A DNA stretch of 26,284 nt. Source: Sphacelaria rigidula. Lineage: Eukaryota; Phaeophyceae; Sphacelariales. Positions 20,141 through 26,284 of this stretch are shown piece after piece; within the stretch, counting starts at the first letter, position 1; each line of letters begins with the position of its first letter. Location: the NCBI GenBank assembly GCA_964200075.2, contig CAXNAA020000143.1:1-26284 (forward strand), given 5' to 3'. A program made the position numbers and the translations under genes. Under the pieces are notes generated by a model. That model was given only the letters and a program-made list of their open reading frames with translations. It did no database searches and was not told the DNA's origin.

Positions 20141-23100
20141 CTTGAAAAGACAACAATACCGGGCATACCGTACCCGACGTGTCCTTGTCTTGTTATGACA
20201 CCCAACCACAGAACGCAATCGATACTCGTCGTTTGTTCACGTTACGGCTCCCTGCTGCGGCCGTGTCATGTACACCACTAAGCAATGTTCCGTGCGTTCT
20301 TCCACCCCCCTCTCTCGCGTGAGACTCATCACCCACCCCGCTCCATTTCAACCCCTCACCTTGTCGGGCATGTAGTCAACGCCCTGGGTGTGCTTCGTCA
20401 CTTGGTCATCTTCCATTTGTCCAGCGCCCGCCAAGATGGAGTCCACTCGTGGCGCGCGCATCCACAGCAGGACCGCCGCGAATGCGTAGGCGAACATCTG
20501 TAACCCACGACATGCGCGACAATACACCATGTTAATTTGTGTCGCACCTTGAACCCCTCCCCTTTCCTTGCTCGGGTCGGGTCCATGGTGTCAAGCGATC
20601 AACCATCTGCTCCCAGATACACGTCATGCCAGCCTTGCCTGGGGGGTCCTAGCCGAATACCTCCGAATCGAAAATGAACAGGGGACGGAGGGGATGCTAC
20701 GGAATCGCGAATATACGAGGCCATCATGACCGGCAGTCAATTTCTTGGCGGTGGTAGATATACTATCGAGTTTGGCACAGAGGTGACAATTTTTCGGTCG
20801 GTAGGGTTGGGGGAGGGCATAACTCCTGCGGAGCGAATTTTTAAAGTCCTCACCATGTCTCATCAAATCTCTGGTCCATCTTGGAAAAGGGGAAGCAAGG
20901 GAAAATGAAGGACCAAAAACAGCAAAAAAGATGGAAAAAAACTCAGCCAGCAGCTCACCGCGGTGATACCGAGATCCAGGGACCACCCAGGAGTTTCCAT
21001 TTCCCAAGGCGCGTTGAAGCATGGAGTCGTAAGACCGACGTCTGAAGTGCACGCGGATGCCGCATCATCAACAATCGTCAACAATCGTGGAGCCAGGGCT
21101 TCGTCACGGTTGCCGAATTTACCCTCGATGAGCCACCAGAAAACCTGGGGACGTGGGAAAAAACAGAAGAGGACATCCGCCGCGAGATTCAGATCCTCGC
21201 AGGGTGACCATATTTTTCGACCAAATTTCACTCCCCAGCGATTCTTCACCTGCGTTTGTTCAGGTACACCCTTCACTTTGGAATTTTTGGAATTTTTTGC
21301 ACACGTGTGCTATGGGACCTCAGATATTTCGCGATGTTTTTTTCAAAACTGCTCTGTGTAGAATCCAGAAATATTCCAGGACACGCGTGCAAAATTTCAG
21401 GGTTGAACTAGGAAAAACCCGAGTGAGGATTCGCGCGCGTGTACTTCCAAGTATACACATATACCCGGAAACTTGCTCATTACCTGATTGCACCACGTTT
21501 ACCGATCATTTTTCATACAACGCATGGAAAGTTTGTAAAGACCCTTGTGGGAATACCTCGGGACGGCTAGAAAAAACGATTTTCTCCTGAGGTACACGTG
21601 CTGACTTTCAAATGTCTTCACGCAGGGACCCCCGGAAGCCGGTAGAAGGTGGACAAACTTTGAAATATTTTTCGACCCTCAGACGGCGAGAGTAGGTCAT
21701 TCATCATACCGGCATCGATTCAACGAGGAAAAATATGCATGATCCATGTGGGCTACCCCCCCCCCCCTCCCGATTTGGGGCACCCGTATCCACCACAAGT
21801 ATTGCTTTCTGGATCTATTGAGGGATAGTTTTTGGGAATTCACCTTGAACCAGCCTTTATCCAATTGCCGCGCCAAGGTGATAAACAAAACACGGGTCAA
21901 GTTCTGGCTGGATGCTTTCAGCTTTTTACTTAATAGTATTTGATTTCCCCTGATCGAAGAGAAGACGTTTATCAGCGTCCCACAGACAAGTTATTTGATG
22001 AGAGTAGACGCGGGGTGGGAGTGGTGATATCATCCAATCCGTGACAGCATAATGCAAGACGTGTGCATTAACGGGGGAGCACGAGGGGGAGAAGTTGTTC
22101 TTCAAAGACTACAGACTCATCCCGATAAGGAGAGAGGGTTTGGAAGAGTGGTGAAAAAAACAAGCATCGGGGTTGAAATAAAAGTAAGTTCACAACTACC
22201 GAAAATATATATTAGCTCATGTATACGTCTACGGGGCGCCAAATTGGCAGAGCCTCTCAAGCCTTGAAAATCGGCGGCCCATTATAAAGACTTCCGCGGC
22301 CTGCCGTCCGTGAGCTGCCACTGTCGACCACTTCAGCACAAAAATATGAGGACGCTCAATCTGGTCGTTTTCCAAGGAACATTGAAAGTTGAACGTGTTC
22401 GATGGCCCAGACTCCGCGAGCGATGAGTCTGAATCCACCGTGACGTACCCGTGTAAGGTAAAACAAGAAAATTCTTTTGGATCCGGCTTCTCAAACCCAT
22501 GGTTGACAAAAAGAGCTTGGATCTTCATGGGGGGTGACAGGCTCACGTTTGTATCCGGCGTGCTCAGCACGTTACGACTCGAATTGGGATCTAATTCAAG
22601 CGTTTACCAACGCACGCCTTGCCTAGGACACTCCACGTTCGAGGTTGGGGTTATGGTTTGACAAAAAAAAGATGTGGGGGGCATGGATTCGAGAGACGCA
22701 TTGAATAGAGGCCCCTTTCCGAGTAAAACCCTCCGAAGCTCAACATCAACATCAACAAGAGCAGAAAATAAATCATCATGCCGCACGAGTGGAACACGAC
22801 GAAACGGAAAATAGACACCCACCGTTGTCGCAACAACCAGCCCAAGGGAGAACACTAACGTCCACGTCGACAAGGTCGTGAGGCTGAACCCCACCCTCCC
22901 GCGGCCGCACACTGCGGAAAGCATCGTGAAGACCGTCAAGAGCGCCAAAAGCAGACCCAAGGCCCATGAAACCACCATGCCGAATCCGGCGGCTGAGCCG
23001 CCATTGTCCTGTCGCAAAAAGGGGGGTAAAATGAAATATATATATATATACCTGGGGTCGGGACTGTACTGTGGGCAAAAAACATGTGCCATTCATATAT

Positions 23101-25227
23101 TATTATCTTTCCTCTGTCCAGAAAGTGAAATTCAATCTCGAACCAACCATCTATCCTCAAACAACCTTGAATGAATGAGTTATTTTTTCAACGTATTACA
23201 ATCAATAAATAATTGGTTCATCAATATGTTGTCTTCTCTTTGTGCAAAATATTTCAGTAGTGCGCGATTTAACTATTTAGCGAGGTTTTGAGGTTTTCCT
23301 CGCGTTCTACTCTTCGATGGAACTCGGAATTGCGAGCGTCGAAAGATTTTGGTACGATGGACAGATCGTCCTCAAAACACAGTGCCCAAGTCAGTGCTAG
23401 TTGGTGTTGTGGGGCGAAACGAGTATACATTGGTGTTAATTCAGAACATGAGGGATGGTGTCAACACACACAGGGTGGCCGACATCGCCGTCCACTCGAT
23501 TTTGACGGCCACAAGACAAGCGGCACGGTATGCAAGCTTCCGAGTGTTGATATCGGAGCGCGCGCTCGGGAGGGGTGAACGAAAGAAGCAAATGCTCATC
23601 ATGATGTTCACAGGGACTAAAAAAAAGCTTCACAAACCATTCGACGGTCCAAGCGGGTAATCTTTCGAAGAGGTATGATTTTACTTGTACAATCCCTGCG
23701 AGACACAGGGGTGACACATCCCGGAGGACAAATTATTATTTCTACCCTGACTCACAGACGAGAAAAGGCGACTGTTCTGTAGGGCACGCTCGTTTTGTGG
23801 CCCTACATCTTCCTTCCTCTGATTTTTTTTCGAAGCATCGGCGAATGTCAGAACCATGAACACAGCTATCTAAAAACCCAGACAGGGTACGCGAAGTGAC
23901 ACGATGTTGGTCAAGATTCCAGCCCTGCACTTTGCTAGCGTTCGTAGAATACGCAACATCTCTACGCTCCTGCTCATAATGCCTTTTACCCCGAAAAACC
24001 TACGCGTCTCGTTTAAAAAGGGTCATCTTTGAGCGGAAACCTCGCCAAAGCGTTATATTTACTTGATTCTAGTGTGGAAGACCGGAAAAGAGAAACCCAT
24101 AACTCATGCAGATTATAAGTGCGCATAAAAACAAAAGCATTTACATTTCTGCACGTCACCGACCAGGATGACCGTGACGGAATCAAGTGGGGGTCGAAGT
24201 AAACGCAATGGTGGCTACTGTTCCAATACGTCATGGTGGACCTTGGGGAGAGAAACATGTCAACCTCCGACGCTCCGCAGTGTACGTTCATCGATCTGCC
24301 CAGTACACATCAACGCTGAATCCACACAACATCAAGTTCCCTCTATTCCAAGTCATCACTAGACCTGATGCAGCTATCGACACGTTAGCTCTTCAAAGGT
24401 TTTGAACCAATCGATTACTCCATCACGGCCTTTACAGCGAAGGGACGAAACGATCAGGGCACCCTATTTGGGGGAGATGTGGCAGTCTCGATTTGAGCAG
24501 AAAGGTGATGAACCGAACGTTGAACGTCCAGAGGATCGGAGTATTGAGGATTGATCTGGTTTTTTCAGGGGCAGCGAAAAACATTGTCTGATGGACTGAG
24601 GTCCGAACAAATGATCGACGGGAGAAAATTGGCTGTAGACGGGCTGTAATTAGACATGGGATAAGGAAGCTATTAACCCGCCATTACACAGTCCGGACGT
24701 GAACATGAAATACAGAAGCTAAACCTCTTTTTTCTTCAACCTATCATAACACAGGCCGAACATAGAAATGGAACGAAGAAGCTGACCCTCCTTTTCTTTT
24801 TATATCATCACGTTTGTACAAATACGGATTGGTTGCCAAAACAAATGGTGTAACGGGTCCGATTTCGACTGTTCCTCGATTGTATCATCATTCACCACTC
24901 CACCTGGTGGTCGCCTATCATGTAGCTCTCCCCCTCCACGACGTCGAAGCAACCGTCTGCCACTGCCCCGCCGTCGAGGTAAGTGATGGTGAATTCACGC
25001 CAGCCGATATCCGCGGTCATATCCAAGTCAAAGGCGACTAGCCTTGTGGTGTTACCGACGCTCAACTGGCCGGTCGTATCGCAGGAGTCGATAGTCCACT
25101 TGAAAAAATTTCTCGACATTGACGTGAATATGAAGGCTGTGCCAAGGCTGATTGCCACCACGAAAAGAAGTATGGAGCAGTTGAAGAAGATTCCTGAGAT
25201 GCCGTTTCCTCTCGGTGTTCGTCCCAT
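20105..25227 (-). CDS. Five-exon gene for a four-helix (tetraspan) membrane protein of unknown family
   Basis: Exons, all joined in phase 0: 25227-24904, 23008-22823, 21144-20959, 20497-20360 and 20140-20105 (TAG). The predicted product is 289 residues. The start has a good context (GGAAACCATGGGA). Helices lie at about 12-36, 118-142, 154-177 and 226-245; helix 3 is split by intron 2 and helix 4 by intron 3, and both read continuously when joined. The first large loop (about 80 residues) has Cys49 and Cys93 and an N-glycosylation motif at Asn59; the second (about 50) has Cys202 and Cys212. Positive residues flank the predicted cytoplasmic faces (RTPRGN, CGRGR, MRAPR). Third positions reach 77-78% G/C in exons 2 and 4. 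The layout recalls claudin/PMP22 or tetraspanin proteins, but no diagnostic motif (such as CCG) is seen, so the function is unknown. Exon 5 is the least certain. Confidence 0.65.
20360..20497 (-). CDS. Exon 4 of the tetraspan gene (helix 4, cytoplasmic tail)
   Basis: The acceptor is GTGGGTTACAG, with a branch-like AAATTAAC upstream. The donor GACAAG|GTGAGG is strong. The 46 codons begin MFAYAFAAVLLWMRAPR, completing helix 4, and continue as a polar tail with an acidic MEDD. Confidence 0.65.
20959..21144 (-). CDS. Exon 3 of the tetraspan gene (end of helix 3, loop 2)
   Basis: The acceptor TTTTTTCCCACGTCCCCAG ends at 21145; the donor is ACCGCG|GTGAGC. The 62 codons begin VFWWLIEG, completing helix 3, then give a loop with two Cys ten residues apart (ACTSDVGLTTPC) and end LGITA at the start of helix 4. 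Confidence 0.7.
21682..21750 (+). repeat. Dispersed repeat family R75, copy 3
   Basis: It starts GACGGCGAGAGTAGGTCAT and ends AAATATGCATGATCCATGTGG. It is closest to copy 1 (16381-16456), with which it shares GGTCAT-CATC and ATATGCATGATCCA with few differences, and sits immediately before a 12-base C run. Confidence 0.65.
22229..22661. other. Coding-like block of undecided strand inside intron 2
   Basis: On the minus strand, 22603-22229 is open for 124 codons, in the same frame as exon 2 and separated from it only by TAA at 22606-22604; it includes MKIQALFVNHGFEKPDPKEF. On the plus strand, 22389-22661 is open for 90 codons and contains a good internal donor (TGTAAG|GTAAAA) near 22458. Third-position G/C is about 58% in both. 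It might be an alternative exon, a relic or chance. Confidence 0.25.
22823..23008 (-). CDS. Exon 2 of the tetraspan gene (helix 2 and first part of helix 3)
   Basis: The acceptor is textbook: CCCCCCTTTTTGCGACAG ending at 23009. The 62 codons give MVVSWALGLLLALLTVFTML, a basic turn (CGRGR) and WTLVFSLGLVVATT. The donor is ACAACG|GTGGGT. Read-through beyond the donor stays open for 72 more codons but turns hydrophilic. Confidence 0.7.
23009..24903 (-). other. Intron 1 of the tetraspan gene
   Basis: About 1.9 kb. It contains a short TA microsatellite (about 23036-23052), the broken plus-strand coding relic at 23281-23660, and otherwise nothing recognised. No extra exon that fits between exons 1 and 2 in phase 0 was found. 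Confidence 0.45.
23281..23660 (+). pseudogene. Frame-broken coding relic nested in intron 1
   Basis: An open frame from 23281 (FLAFYSSMELGIASVERFWY) reaches TAG at 23398-23400. The protein-like signal continues in the next frame from about 23380 to TAA at 23658-23660 (LVGVVGRNEYTLVLIQNM, RVADIAVHSILTATRQAAR, KKLHKPFDGPSG). The second part has about 66% G/C at third positions. A good acceptor (AAAATATTTCAG) lies upstream near 23256. One frameshift would join the parts. The family is not recognised; a transposon or nested-gene remnant are both possible. Confidence 0.35.
24904..25227 (-). CDS. Exon 1 of the tetraspan gene (start codon, helix 1, loop 1)
   Basis: It has 108 codons. The N-terminus is short and basic, followed by a helix of about 23 residues (ILLFVVAISLGTAFIF within it) and an outer loop with two Cys. 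The donor is CACCAG|GTGGAG at 24904/24903. The same frame would stop three codons further on, so the exon must end about here if the model is right. Confidence 0.65.
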
Positions 25228-25502
25228 GGTTTCCGCTGATTGTACGGCCGGTCCCTCCCTGATGTTGTAACGGTCGCTTCTTTACTTAGCTCGATTTTTC
25301 TTCGCAACACACGTCTGTTTTTTCGGCTATTGAATCATGAAAGTGAACCGAGTCATCGTGAAAAGTACATGAGATTGCAAGTCGAATTCAGAACATCAAC
25401 GGGGCGAGGGGGGGGGGGGTACACTGAACAAAAAGGGAATTCCATTTGTTTCCTTTGCAGTCCAAGGGGGTATTGTGGGCCTATACGTACATAGCGCACG
25501 GT
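25228..25502. other. Upstream flank of the tetraspan gene
   Basis: This holds the presumed 5' UTR and promoter of the minus-strand gene. No TATA box or other element is convincing. A 12-base G run lies at 25408-25419. Confidence 0.3.
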
Positions 25503-25861
25503 TGCCCCGGTGTATCAGTTGGTAACCTCGAGACCTTCTGACGGTTTGGTCGTGGGTTTGAATCTCGGTGCCGTCACACGATCTGGGATTTTTTCTCACA
25601 CAACGCTCAACAGTGGAGAGCGGCCACGTCGTGGGTGCACAAAATTCAACTCCACGATCGACGCGGGGAAGGAAGTGCTGAACCCCTCTCGCAGAAAAAA
25701 ATAAGGCGAGAACCGCAGGAGGAAGGTGGAGTACTTAAAACAAACAAAAAAGAAAAAAACTCCCGTGTGACCCCGGCTGGGGCGCCCACATGTACCGAAA
25801 CGTCTAGACCGGCGTCCAGAATAAATGGGATGACAACACTTACACACACACACACACACGT
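25503..25861 (+). mobile_element. tRNA-derived SINE, copy 3
   Basis: The head is GCCCCGGTGTATCAGTTGG with A-box-like TGTATCAGTTGG, then ACCTCGAGACCTTCTGACGG, then B-box-like GGGTTTGAATCTC. The body matches the minus-strand copy at 12690-13008 over its whole length, and the 3' end TCCAGAATAAATGGGATGACAACAC is followed by a CA microsatellite (about 25841-25859), which may be the SINE tail. A short TACGTAC/CGTACTG similarity at the flanks is too weak to call a target-site duplication. It lies just upstream of the tetraspan gene, in the opposite orientation. Confidence 0.85.
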
Positions 25862-26284
25862 ACTGACGCTGTGGTGATGATCAGCATTTTGATTGGTTTT
25901 CACCATATGGTTCGGTGTTGCATTTGTGTGGTCGCAGACTCAATATTCTGGGGAACAGTGCTGCCCAAATAATGGCTTTACGATTGCTTTATACCGGTTA
26001 TATCATTAACCCAACGGCCTTGATATCTGTCCGACAAAAACGCCTATTCGTTTTGTAGGGGCTGTCATGTCGTCATCCAGTTGCACTGCTTCAAGGTTGT
26101 CAGAGCGAGGATCAGAGCATGATTTTTGGGCGCTACGAGCTGGGCCAGCCTAGAGGCGGATTAGAAGTTTGCAGGCCCATGCTCTTTTATACATTTAGAG
26201 TTGGGCCCTGAAATTTGGTATGGACAGTGCATAGGGCATAAGAAAAAAAATTACTGAAGTATCAAAATAGTTTTTTTTTTTTCA
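25862..26284. other. No gene recognised
   Basis: No ORF with support. The window ends in an A run and a run of 12 T. Confidence 0.4.

Larger units (their letters stand above)
21145..22822 (-). other. Intron 2 of the tetraspan gene, with a repeat and an ambiguous coding-like block
   Basis: It contains R75 copy 3 at 21682-21750, a 12-base C run at 21756-21767, and the two-strand coding-like block at 22229-22661. Confidence 0.45.

Noticed and set aside
20854-20879. 26-nt micro-exon (starting ATGGACCAGAG) between exons 3 and 4 of the tetraspan gene
   Set aside because: It would break the reading frame and interrupt helix 4, whereas direct joining of exons 3 and 4 gives a continuous helix.
24013-24291. 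Extra exon between exons 1 and 2 of the tetraspan gene
   Set aside because: The only acceptor/donor pair with good sites would be in the wrong phase and adds an in-frame stop.

Overview
The window looks like gene-poor nuclear DNA from a eukaryote with a large, repeat-rich genome. The signs are spliceosomal introns (GT...AG with pyrimidine tracts), a chromodomain retrotransposon relic, tRNA-derived SINEs, microsatellites, and nine C or G runs of at least 9 bases. Base composition looks close to half G+C, and the recognisable exons prefer G/C at third positions (about 58-78%). A stramenopile or other alga/protist would fit, but nothing seen here fixes the lineage. No bacterial operon, rRNA, intact tRNA gene or CRISPR array was found.

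Layout. 2-1191: decayed 3' part of a chromodomain-containing polyprotein, probably Ty3/gypsy, with four in-frame stops and one frameshift; a candidate 3' LTR follows at 1763-2251. 2252-4940: no gene, with a C-rich tract near 2.85 kb. 4941-5158: an 18-bp tandem array preceded by two inverted copies of its core. 5.2-6.4 kb: one exon-like stretch (6234-6419) and overlapping open frames of unclear status. 7461-7805: a diverged tRNA-headed SINE. 8.0-8.45 kb: an ORF pair of uncertain strand. 9001-10353 (minus): three consecutive phase-0 exons forming the 3' end of a gene with an acidic, His-containing tail; a near-perfect inverted repeat lies in the intron just upstream. 11.1-12.2 kb (plus): broken coding fragments, including a membrane helix and a Cys-containing tail. 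12690-13008 (minus) and 25503-25861 (plus): two well-matched members of one SINE family. 14.5-17.1 kb: a mosaic of short diverged repeats. 17.2-20.1 kb: mostly nothing recognisable.

The best gene is on the minus strand, 25227 down to 20105. Five short exons, all joined in phase 0, give a predicted 289-residue protein with four membrane helices, two Cys pairs in the two large loops, and positive charges on the cytoplasmic side. I do not recognise the family. Its first two introns are long (about 1.9 and 1.7 kb) and carry a broken coding relic and a dispersed repeat.

All splice models were made by eye from consensus sites, frame continuity and membrane topology. Transcript data would be decisive.
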